From the IMG/VR virus record IMGVR_UViG_3300032053_000463, positions 1 to 25,585 of that record: a stretch of DNA of 25,585 nt. The stretch is one strand, 5' to 3'. Below the pieces are notes generated by a model. It was not told the origin of the DNA and did not search any database. It saw only the letters and a program-made list of their open reading frames with translations. Positions 6,998 to 13,571 of this stretch are shown here, piece after piece. The translations under genes and the position numbers were made by a program. This DNA is from a virus. Numbering within the stretch: position 1 is the stretch's first letter; the number at the start of each line of letters is the position of its first letter.

Positions 6998-7546
6998 ATG
7001 GCAGGAAAAACAAAGGAACAGAAAGCCCGAAATACTATAAAAACTCAAGAATGGCGTGCGGCTCATCGAGCGCGCGTTAATGCCTGGAGTAGAGAATACG
7101 CTAGGCAAAGACGTCGGAAATACCCGGAGCTACTTAGGGGGTACGCTAGAAAATGGAGACTCACGCACCTCAAGCAATCTCGAATAAACTCCCGAGACGA
7201 ACGTAGGAAGCGCCAAGAATTTCGTCCGTGGTTTGAACTACTGCGCAGTGCGAAGCGTAGAGCCGAACAAAAAGGAATGCAATTTCTCTTGACTGCAAAA
7301 TGGGCTCGGGATCGATGGGCTGGAAAGTGCGAGATATCAGAGGTGCCTTTTATTACCGTTGTTGCGAGCAAAAAAGCACGGGGTCCGTATGCACCTTCAC
7401 TAGATCGGATTGAGCCAGAGAGAGGCTACGTAGAAGATAATTGCCGATTTATTCTTTTTGGGATTAATTGTCTGAAGGGAAGCGGAACGGATGCGGACAT
7501 GAATAATATTGCTCAAGCAGTAGTTCATAAAAGGAGCATGCAATGA
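6998..7546 (+). CDS. HNH-type homing endonuclease (free-standing)
   Basis: Start ATG 6998 is preferred over 6977 because aggga at 6985-6989 is well placed and the gene would then follow the giant gene's stop directly. The 182-aa product has a very basic N-terminal half (repeated R/K and YARxxR units) suited to DNA binding. Its C-terminal half matches phage HNH-like nucleases: C111-x-I-S-x2-PF near 111-118, PSLDRI at 133-138, GYVEDNCRFI at 143-152 and N157. Local GC (about 45-53%) is below the flanking GC-rich head genes, and the gene splits two functionally linked genes, as mobile endonucleases do. Its TGA overlaps the ATG of the protease gene. The specific cut site is unknown. Confidence 0.75.
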   Translation: MAGKTKEQKARNTIKTQEWRAAHRARVNAWSREYARQRRRKYPELLRGYARKWRLTHLKQSRINSRDERRKRQEFRPWFELLRSAKRRAEQKGMQFLLTAKWARDRWAGKCEISEVPFITVVASKKARGPYAPSLDRIEPERGYVEDNCRFILFGINCLKGSGTDADMNNIAQAVVHKRSMQ

Positions 7547-9501
7547 CTTCTGCGTATTGTTCGCAATGTCGAAAAGAGAAATGCGGGGCTTGCCGCCTAA
7601 CTCCTGTCCTGAAGAATTCACCGTATAAAGACAAAATTCTCGTAGAGCTCCAGAATGATGCGTGGACCGGGGTTTCCATTTCAGAATGGCCGAGGCTCTT
7701 CACCGGGAAGCATCTAGAGCCTGGAACTGTCTGCTACGATCAGCCTGATGGGACCAAAAAGACGTACCTGCTTACCAGAGAAGCTATCGCCCAGATGCGC
7801 CCATCCATTGAGGGGAAGCCGATCGTGGGTGCGGCGGGAAATTTTGACCATAAGAATGTAGCCCCATCCGATTTCGAGGATGGAGTGGTAGACGGGATAG
7901 TCGTAGAGGGCTTTGATTGTGGCGATGGTTGGGACGGCATCAAATTCATGGTATGGGATCCGGAGACCAAGAAGAGGTGCATCGGGGGCGAGTACCAATT
8001 ATCCTGCGCGTACGTACCCCTGGATGTCTTGGAGGAACCGGGGCTCTGGCACAATATACCTTACGACGCTGTAATAAAATCTGGCGAATATACTCACGTG
8101 GCGGTTGTGAATAACCCAAGATATGCTGGAGCTGTGATCGAGTTGGCCAATTCACTTAAAGGGGGCATGAAAACCGTGAACAAGGTACTGAAGGCACTGT
8201 TGCACCAGACGGTCGGGCTGGCAGTTTTGAAGGAAATCACAAACTCCATCGAAGCGGATGAGGTGAAGGCCGCCGAGGCGAAGAAGAACGCCGAGGACAA
8301 GGCCAAGCTGGAAGCCGCCGAGAAGAAGAACGCCGAGATCGACGTTGCCGCGCTCGCCGACCTGAAGAAGCAGATTTTGGCGACCGAGAACAAGGACGAG
8401 CTCCTGAAGCTCCAGGCGAACGCCGACGAGATCGAGATGCGCATGTCCAAGCGGAACGCCGCGGTTGAGGTTCTGGGGGCGATTGACGCGGCTGATCTGG
8501 CCGGCGCGCGTGCATATGCAGATGGTGTGGAGGATGCTAGGGCGGGCAGGCCGCAGAACAGGATGAAGGCTGGTGGGTTCGTTGCCGCGTATCTTCGGGG
8601 CTACTTGCACGGCGAGAGCAGGAACGCCATGGTCGCGGATGCGGGGAAGGATGCGACGGAGATCGACGTCGCCCGCCTGAAGGAGCTGCGGTCGGCCATC
8701 GCGGAGAGCAAGGATGAGAAGGCGAAGGAATCCATGAACGCCGAGGCCTCTGCGCTGGAGGAGAAGCTCGCGAAGAAGAACGCCGCCCCTCCGGACCCAG
8801 CCGTCAGCGGCTCCGCCATCCTCAACGAGGAGCGCCAGCCCGACACCGGGACCGAGGCCGCCTCGCCGGAGGGCAAGGCCCGCGCCGCGAGGAACGCCGA
8901 TCCGGACGCCAGGTCCAAGTACGAGGACGCGATCTTCAAGCTGGCCGAGGCGTACAAGGCAGACGGTGACCGCGTGAAGTACGACACGGGGTGCCGCGAG
9001 GCCCTCGACGTCCTCCTGGCCGCCCGCAAGCCGGCGCAGAACGACGGGAACGTCCCGCCGTCCAAGCCGGAGCCCGGGGCGCCGTCACTCGTGGCCGCGA
9101 ATGCATCACTCTCCCAAAAGAACGCCGAGCCGGATTCCAGGGACAGGGCCAAATACGAGGACGCGCTCTCCAAGCTGGCCGCGGCGTACAAGATCGACGG
9201 GGATCGCGTGAAGTACGACACGGAGCGCCGCGAGGCGTTTGACGCTTTCCTGGCCGCCGGCAGGCTAAAGAACGCCGAGGATGAAGAGCAGGCGAGGCTG
9301 AAAAAAGAGAACGCGCGGCTACAGGAGAAGCTGAATTCCCTGGTGCGCATACGTGCCAGCGAGGACGCCCGCCGCAAGCAGTATTTCGAGGATCTCAGGA
9401 ACACCGCCGAGCGCAGGAGAGAGCCCGTCGGCTCGCCTTCGGTCGGTGTCGCAACGCCGGATGACAAGCAGGATCTCGGACGGGCGCGCTACGGCTCATG
9501 A
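7543..9501 (+). CDS. Prohead maturation protease (DUF2213-like) fused to long scaffold
   Basis: This 652-aa protein has three parts. Residues 1-25 hold two CxxC pairs (C6/C9, C14/C17) and end in LKN25|S26. Residues about 26-205 look like a DUF2213-type phage protease, with likely catalytic residues H103 (FDHK), S154 (QLSCAY) and H185 (YTHVAVV). The family is thought to share the herpesvirus assemblin-like fold. Residues about 210-652 are Lys/Glu/Ala-rich coiled coil, typical of a capsid scaffold. Asn-Ala occurs at N249, 263, 293, 305, 361, 399, 413, 451, 520, 527, 577 and 590, mostly after K or R. I infer that the protease degrades its own scaffold there. Start ATG 7543 overlaps the HNH stop. 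The fused protease-scaffold layout is well known in phages; the cut motif is my inference. Confidence 0.8.
   Translation: MTSAYCSQCRKEKCGACRLTPVLKNSPYKDKILVELQNDAWTGVSISEWPRLFTGKHLEPGTVCYDQPDGTKKTYLLTREAIAQMRPSIEGKPIVGAAGNFDHKNVAPSDFEDGVVDGIVVEGFDCGDGWDGIKFMVWDPETKKRCIGGEYQLSCAYVPLDVLEEPGLWHNIPYDAVIKSGEYTHVAVVNNPRYAGAVIELANSLKGGMKTVNKVLKALLHQTVGLAVLKEITNSIEADEVKAAEAKKNAEDKAKLEAAEKKNAEIDVAALADLKKQILATENKDELLKLQANADEIEMRMSKRNAAVEVLGAIDAADLAGARAYADGVEDARAGRPQNRMKAGGFVAAYLRGYLHGESRNAMVADAGKDATEIDVARLKELRSAIAESKDEKAKESMNAEASALEEKLAKKNAAPPDPAVSGSAILNEERQPDTGTEAASPEGKARAARNADPDARSKYEDAIFKLAEAYKADGDRVKYDTGCREALDVLLAARKPAQNDGNVPPSKPEPGAPSLVAANASLSQKNAEPDSRDRAKYEDALSKLAAAYKIDGDRVKYDTERREAFDAFLAAGRLKNAEDEEQARLKKENARLQEKLNSLVRIRASEDARRKQYFEDLRNTAERRREPVGSPSVGVATPDDKQDLGRARYGS
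8335..8460 (+). repeat. Scaffold repeat B, copy 1
   Basis: Residues 265-306 begin EIDVAALADLK and end KRNA. They align to residues 373-414 with two small indels, and the internal N-A (293/294 versus 399/400) and terminal N-A (305/306 versus 413/414) positions are retained. Confidence 0.6.
8476..8625 (+). repeat. RMF-like module, copy in protease-scaffold
   Basis: Residues 312-361 contain AYADGVEDARAGRP, KAGGFVAAYLRGYLHGE and end at R-N361|A362. The module is co-linear with residues 957-1003 of the giant protein. It interrupts an otherwise repetitive coiled-coil scaffold and sits between two candidate cut sites (N305 and N361). Confidence 0.55.
8659..8784 (+). repeat. Scaffold repeat B, copy 2
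   Basis: Residues 373-414 begin EIDVARLKELR and end KKNA. This is a second, diverged copy of the unit at 8335-8460. Confidence 0.6.
8893..9030 (+). repeat. Scaffold repeat A, copy 1
   Basis: Residues 451-496 start at R-N451|A452 and contain KYEDAIFKLAEAYK and DGDRVKYDT. Counting from KYEDA, 27 of 36 positions match copy 2. Confidence 0.8.
9121..9276 (+). repeat. Scaffold repeat A, copy 2
   Basis: Residues 527-578 start at K-N527|A528, contain KYEDALSKLAAAYK and DGDRVKYDT, and end at K-N577|A578. The duplicated unit is therefore bounded by candidate cut sites at both ends. Confidence 0.8.
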
Positions 9502-9566
9502 GGCCAGCGGACGTCCACAGGAAGAGCCGTGACGCACAAAACTAGGAACAGAGAGGTAAACTGAAA

Positions 9567-10040
9567 ATGAGCACAGTACCGCAAGTCCAGTCCGACCAGT
9601 TCGTCCAGTCGCCGATGAAGGGCGACCTGGATCTGTCGATCATGCACGCGGGCGTCGTGGTGGGGCGCATCTACTCCGCCGGGGCGGCCGATACGTTCGC
9701 CGCCGGAAGCCGCGTCAAGCTCGACACGACATTCGCCACGCCGGGTGCCCTGCCGCGCTTCGTCGCCGCCGCCGACAGCGAAGCCGCGCATGGGGTCCTC
9801 AAGAGAACGTCGCAGAAGGCATTGTTCGTGGTGAACGACATCGTGGAGGTGCAGCTCGGCGGGAACCCCGCCATCATGTGGCAGGTTGCCGGCGCGACCA
9901 TCACCCCTGGCTTATCCGTGGGCATGGCCTCCGGCTTCATCGTGGCCTCTGACGGGACACATACCGCCATGGGCATCGGGCTCGACTACGCGACCGACTC
10001 CACCATGATCCGGGTCATTTCCGGCTACGTGGCGTGCTAG
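9567..10040 (+). CDS. Putative head decoration / cement protein
   Basis: This 157-aa, Gly/Ala/Val-rich protein has the alternating hydrophobic pattern of a beta-barrel and no Lys/Glu-rich helices. It sits between the protease-scaffold gene and the major capsid gene, the usual place for a decoration (gpD- or DUF2190-like) protein. A Shine-Dalgarno-like gagaggt lies at about 9550-9556. It contains no [K/R/E]-N-A site, as expected for a protein that joins the capsid surface rather than the prohead core. Assignment rests mainly on position and size; I see no diagnostic motif. Confidence 0.55.
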   Translation: MSTVPQVQSDQFVQSPMKGDLDLSIMHAGVVVGRIYSAGAADTFAAGSRVKLDTTFATPGALPRFVAAADSEAAHGVLKRTSQKALFVVNDIVEVQLGGNPAIMWQVAGATITPGLSVGMASGFIVASDGTHTAMGIGLDYATDSTMIRVISGYVAC

Positions 10041-10084
10041 GCACGTATACGTAAAAATCTGTAAGGAAAGGTGAACAAAGAGCC

Positions 10085-11209
10085 ATGAGACACAACGAAC
10101 TGCTTAACTCCCTGCGCAAGGGAGACCCGAAGACCCTCCAGAAGTACGAGGGGCACCCGGAATTGCTGAACCAGCTTCTCGCGATCGCCGCGAACCCGAT
10201 CCCGTGGAAGCCCGGCCTGGACCGTGAGCTGAAGAACGCCAACGGCGCGATCGACCAGAGCGCGCTGGGATTCCAGTACACGATCCAGACCACGACGCTG
10301 ATCGCGGCCGAGGTCGTGACGCAGAAGTTCTACGAGGAGCCGATCGCCGACTTCGCGGACGTCCTCGTGGGCCGCGGGCCGTGGATGGAGGATATTAAGA
10401 CGAACCTGACGTTCGACGCGGCGGGTCCGTTCGAGCAGGGCATCCAGAACCTGGCGACCAGGAGCGAGATCGCGAACGTCGAAGTCAGCATGAGCCCGAT
10501 CACCGCCAAGATCGCGACATGGGCGAAGGGCTACACGTACAGCGTGCCCGAGGTGCAGAAGGCGCTGGCGAGCAACAACTGGGACATCGTGGCGAGCAAG
10601 TACAAAGCGCTCGTCAAGAACTGGCAGCTCGGCATCCAGTCGGTCGGCTTCCTGGGGCGCATCAGCGACCTGGCGAACTACCCCGGCCTGCTGACGAACC
10701 AGGCGGTGAACGTGAACACCACGTTCATCACCGGACCGCTGGCGGACATGTCCGCCGCGAACTTCTCACTGTTCGTGTCGGGCATCCTCCAGCTGTACCT
10801 GACGAACTGCAACGAGGTCCGCTACCCGAATCGGTTCGTGATGCCCCGGTCGGACCAAGTCGGAATGACGGCGCCGTTCAGCTCCACCTACCCGATGATC
10901 TCCAAGCTGGAGTACTTGAAGAAGGCGTTCCAGGCCGTCTGCGGCGAGGATTTCAAAATCCTGGCCACGGCGTACGGGAACAAGGCGCGCAACGCCGGCT
11001 ACCACGCGGTCGCCGGGACGAATCGCTACGCGCTCTACAACGCTGACAAGGAGACGATCCACATGGACATTCCGGTGGACCTCTTCCTGAATGCCCCCGC
11101 CACTGGGAACAACTTCAACTGGCAGGGCGTCGGCGTCGGAGCGTTCACCGGCATGATTGCGTACAGAGTCCCGGAGGTGCTCTACTTCGACGACGCCGCA
11201 AGCCTCTAA
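10085..11209 (+). CDS. Major capsid protein, predicted N-terminal processing
   Basis: The 374-aa protein lies directly after the scaffold-protease and decoration genes and has the size and composition of an HK97-fold major capsid protein. The first ~50 residues are helical and charged, like a delta/pro-domain, and end at ELKN51|A52NGAIDQ, the same K-N-A motif as in the scaffold. Cleavage there would leave a 323-aa mature subunit. The body includes WMEDIKTNLTF, a likely E-loop/N-arm region, and long mixed alpha/beta segments. A 26-base perfect hairpin follows the gene and may set its mRNA level. Capsid identity rests on context, size and the pro-region rather than on a unique motif. Confidence 0.8.
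   Translation: MRHNELLNSLRKGDPKTLQKYEGHPELLNQLLAIAANPIPWKPGLDRELKNANGAIDQSALGFQYTIQTTTLIAAEVVTQKFYEEPIADFADVLVGRGPWMEDIKTNLTFDAAGPFEQGIQNLATRSEIANVEVSMSPITAKIATWAKGYTYSVPEVQKALASNNWDIVASKYKALVKNWQLGIQSVGFLGRISDLANYPGLLTNQAVNVNTTFITGPLADMSAANFSLFVSGILQLYLTNCNEVRYPNRFVMPRSDQVGMTAPFSSTYPMISKLEYLKKAFQAVCGEDFKILATAYGNKARNAGYHAVAGTNRYALYNADKETIHMDIPVDLFLNAPATGNNFNWQGVGVGAFTGMIAYRVPEVLYFDDAASL
10235..10240 (+). other. Predicted capsid maturation cleavage site (N51|A52)
   Basis: The codons aac gcc encode N51-A52 within ELKNANGAI. The motif equals the K-N-A repeated through the scaffold and the giant zinc-module protein, and its position fits removal of a short N-terminal pro-domain. Confidence 0.5.
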
Positions 11210-11230
11210 TTAGCTCGGCGGTCTCCGTAT

Positions 11231-11256
11231 CTGCCCACCGGAAGGCCGGTGGGCAG
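11231..11256 (+). terminator. Strong hairpin after the capsid gene (attenuator or partial terminator)
   Basis: An 11-bp perfect GC-rich inverted repeat (ctgcccaccgg / ccggtgggcag) with a 4-base loop lies in the 80-base gap after the capsid gene. It has no following T-run (tctaggg), so full intrinsic termination is doubtful. It may protect the capsid mRNA 3' end or reduce read-through into the tail genes. Confidence 0.55.
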
Positions 11257-11289
11257 TCTAGGGAGTCTGATCCGCAAAGGGGGTGGCAC

Positions 11290-11643
11290 ATGACGGACGC
11301 AAAAGCCGTAGAGACGAAAGAGAAGACGGTCGCTGTGATCAACCAGGGAGGGTGCACGTACACGACGAGCGTAGGGCCGCTCGGCCCAAAGTGCGGGGTC
11401 GTGGTCCCGGAAGCCGAGGCCGCCCGCCTGATTAAGTACACGGACATCGTGCGCGCCGACTCGATCGTCAAGGGAGACGACGGGCGCGCCGCGCTGCTCC
11501 AGGAGAACGCGGCGCTGAAGGTGCAGGTCGCTGACCTATCGGCCAAGGTCGCCGAGTTCCTCGGAGCGCAGAGCAAGAAAGAGCTGGACGCACTGAAGGA
11601 GAAGCACGCTCCGGCGAGCGGGGATCCGTCACTGGAGAGCTAG
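11290..11643 (+). CDS. Small head protein of unknown function with C-terminal coiled coil
   Basis: This 117-aa protein has a start preceded by aaagggggtgg. The N-terminal ~65 residues are compact with two Cys (G-C-T and K-C-G), while residues 66-105 form a Leu/Ala heptad coiled coil. It lies between the capsid gene and the DUF4054-like connector gene, where small head-completion or accessory head proteins are usually found. It contains LQEN73|A74, matching the head-specific motif, although LQENAALK is also an ordinary coiled-coil phrase. I do not recognise the family. Confidence 0.6.
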   Translation: MTDAKAVETKEKTVAVINQGGCTYTTSVGPLGPKCGVVVPEAEAARLIKYTDIVRADSIVKGDDGRAALLQENAALKVQVADLSAKVAEFLGAQSKKELDALKEKHAPASGDPSLES

Positions 11644-11650
11644 TACTCTT

Positions 11651-12151
11651 ATGGCCTCCACGCCGCCTGCCACGCTCGCCGAGTTCAAGGTCCGCTTCTC
11701 GCGGAACTTCATCTACGGCGCAGGTCCCGACAAGGTGATGGACAGCGACATCAGCAACGCGATGTCTGACGCGCTGCCGCTGTACAACCCGGCCCTGTTC
11801 GATACAGCCACCGGGAAGCTGGCATTCTTATTTGCCACCGCTCACTTCGTCGCGACGAACGTGCAGGCGGCTGGAGGCCTGTCGGCCCAGCCGCGGGGGC
11901 TGGGGATAGAGGGAGTACCAGATGAGATTCTGACGGGCAAGAGCGTCGGCGGCGTAAGCATGAATATGGAGAGCCCTCCGGACATCGTCAAGAACAACTC
12001 CGTGCTGCGGCAGTTCTGGTCCACGATTTATGGCAGGCGCTACTTGACGTATCTGGAGCCCAAGATCAAGGGGGCGTTCGGGTACGTCGAGGGACCTCTG
12101 GCCGAGGACACGAATTACTACCCCAACATCCCGTTCGCGGACTGGAGCTGA
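11651..12151 (+). CDS. DUF4054-like head-tail connector protein
   Basis: This 166-aa protein has an N-terminal helix with FKVRFSRNF, a short acidic segment (VMDSDISNAMSDAL), and a central hydrophobic helix AFLFATAHFVATN like the ALxxAH helix of DUF4054 proteins. Its C-terminal part (RQFWSTIYGRRYL) is aromatic. Members of this group sit just after the major capsid gene in many myoviruses and siphoviruses and are taken as connector or adaptor subunits. It is spaced 7 bases from the preceding gene and 1 base from the next, consistent with the head-to-tail transition of the operon. Confidence 0.7.
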   Translation: MASTPPATLAEFKVRFSRNFIYGAGPDKVMDSDISNAMSDALPLYNPALFDTATGKLAFLFATAHFVATNVQAAGGLSAQPRGLGIEGVPDEILTGKSVGGVSMNMESPPDIVKNNSVLRQFWSTIYGRRYLTYLEPKIKGAFGYVEGPLAEDTNYYPNIPFADWS

Positions 12152-12152
12152 T

Positions 12153-12698
12153 ATGGCGAAAAAAAGCCAGGTTAGGTTCAATCTTAGCGGGCTCCAAGTG
12201 TTGCAGACATCGCTGAGGAAACTCACTGATTCGGGGGATCATGTCCAGGTGGGCATCTTCGGCGACAAGACAACGCGCAAGAAGGGCGGGATAACGAATG
12301 CGGAGGTGGGGTTCATCCACGAAATGGGCTCAGTTACGCGGAACATTCCCCGGAGGTCGTTTTTATGGGACACCCTGAACGAGCATGGAAATGAGCTCAT
12401 GACCGCGTTGAAGGCCGATGCACTCACCCTATTTAAGTCCGGCAAGACACCGCAATTCCTGCATCGGGTAGGGGGAGAGGCCGAGAACCTCGTGCAGATG
12501 GCGTTCGATACGGGTGGCTTCGGCAAATGGGCGCTGCTGTCATACAAGACGCTTATGCGCAAGGCCAAAGGGGGCTTTTTACGGCGTGCCCAGCAGGCAG
12601 CCGAGGATATTTACGAGGGCGGGCACAACGTAGCCATGCTGGTAAAGACGGGACAACTGCGGCGCGCAGTAGCATCGCGGGTGGTGAAAGGGACATGA
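12153..12698 (+). CDS. Tail completion / virion morphogenesis protein
   Basis: The 181-aa product carries the recognisable central phrase VGFIHEMGS followed by IPRRSFL and a C-terminal LVKTGQLRRAV. Both are typical of phage tail-completion proteins of the Mu gpG / HK97 gp10-like type (an HExG core, then PxRxF, then TGxLRxS/A). It is basic overall. The start is one base after the upstream stop, and the stop overlaps the next gene (ATGA). The role is to cap or join the tail; exact family membership needs a profile search. Confidence 0.65.
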   Translation: MAKKSQVRFNLSGLQVLQTSLRKLTDSGDHVQVGIFGDKTTRKKGGITNAEVGFIHEMGSVTRNIPRRSFLWDTLNEHGNELMTALKADALTLFKSGKTPQFLHRVGGEAENLVQMAFDTGGFGKWALLSYKTLMRKAKGGFLRRAQQAAEDIYEGGHNVAMLVKTGQLRRAVASRVVKGT

Positions 12699-13039
12699 TA
12701 CGCTTAGACATGCGCCAGGCTCTGCGCGGGCTGGGGCGCCCAGCGGCGTACCGAATCGTAGAGAAGTCTGTTGCGGACCACGAGATAATTGACACGACCG
12801 TCACTACGCGCATGATTGACCTAGTGCTGCATCCGATGGACGCGCGAAAGATTGCTATAAAGCCGGAAGGCGAGCGCACATGGAAATGGCTCGACGGATG
12901 GACGAGCGAGAAGTTAGAGCTGGGGTGGACACTATTCTCCGAGGAGGGTGCCCGCTACCGCATAATGGGGTCCACTGACTGGAGTCAGGCCGGCTTTTAC
13001 CATTACGAGATGACGGAGAGGCCGAACCCCGATGCTTGA
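12695..13039 (+). CDS. Hypothetical neck/tail-completion protein, 114 aa
   Basis: Start ATG 12695 is chosen because it overlaps the preceding TGA (ATGA); the frame is open further upstream, but that lies inside the previous gene. The protein is mixed alpha/beta with Trp-rich segments (WKWLDGWTSEKLELGW) and ends overlapping the next gene by 8 bases. It lies in the block between the connector and the sheath, where small neck proteins are expected. I recognise no family motif. Confidence 0.6.
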   Translation: MIRLDMRQALRGLGRPAAYRIVEKSVADHEIIDTTVTTRMIDLVLHPMDARKIAIKPEGERTWKWLDGWTSEKLELGWTLFSEEGARYRIMGSTDWSQAGFYHYEMTERPNPDA

Positions 13040-13571
13040 CGATTACCGCGAGCCAGCGAAGGTGGTCGCTGATATCCTTCAGTCCGAGATGGAGCTGGAT
13101 GCCGGCCATTGCCTGCTCGGAGACCAGGAGTGGGACCTCCCATCGGACCGCGGCCTCTTCGCTGTGGTCTTCGACGACGCGCAGCACACAATCGGCACAA
13201 CGACGGAAATGGACCAGACCGGCCCGCTACCGGCGGAGGTACAGAAGCACGCCAGCATTCATGATATCCGCATTGAGATCATGAGTTTCGACAACTCCGC
13301 CCGCACGCGCAAGGTGGAGGTCTCGATGGCTCTCACCAGCTTTTTCGCGCAGCAGAAGATGGAGGAGTACAACTGTCAGATTAGCCGCCCGCAGGCGCCA
13401 ACAAATGCAACGGAGACCGAAGTGACGGGGCGGCTCCACAGGTACGTAATCCGCGTGCGCGTCACATGCCTACAGACCAAGACCAAAACTAGCGCGCAGT
13501 ACTTCGACAAGTTCAATGGCGCCGTAGTAGACGCCACAATCAACGCACCGGAGGTCAACATAAATGAGTGA
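13032..13571 (+). CDS. Putative tail terminator / neck protein
   Basis: This 179-aa protein directly precedes the sheath gene, the standard position of the tail terminator in myoviruses. It has the feature set of neck-terminator proteins of the LIC_12616 type: a conserved central strand-helix (IEIMSFDNSARTRKVEVSMA) containing the SFDxxAR pattern, then FFAQQKMEEYN and a final beta segment ending in VRVTC. It overlaps both neighbours by 8 bases. Assignment is by position and general resemblance. Confidence 0.5.
   Translation: MLDDYREPAKVVADILQSEMELDAGHCLLGDQEWDLPSDRGLFAVVFDDAQHTIGTTTEMDQTGPLPAEVQKHASIHDIRIEIMSFDNSARTRKVEVSMALTSFFAQQKMEEYNCQISRPQAPTNATETEVTGRLHRYVIRVRVTCLQTKTKTSAQYFDKFNGAVVDATINAPEVNINE

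Noticed and set aside
8601-9467. Minus-strand ORF of 288 aa opposite the scaffold
   Set aside because: Ser/Phe/Ala-rich antisense of a Lys/Glu/Ala coiled coil; not a credible protein.
10519-11046. + strand ORF of 175 aa inside the capsid gene
   Set aside because: Out-of-frame shadow of the capsid gene, with Arg/Gly/His-rich composition.
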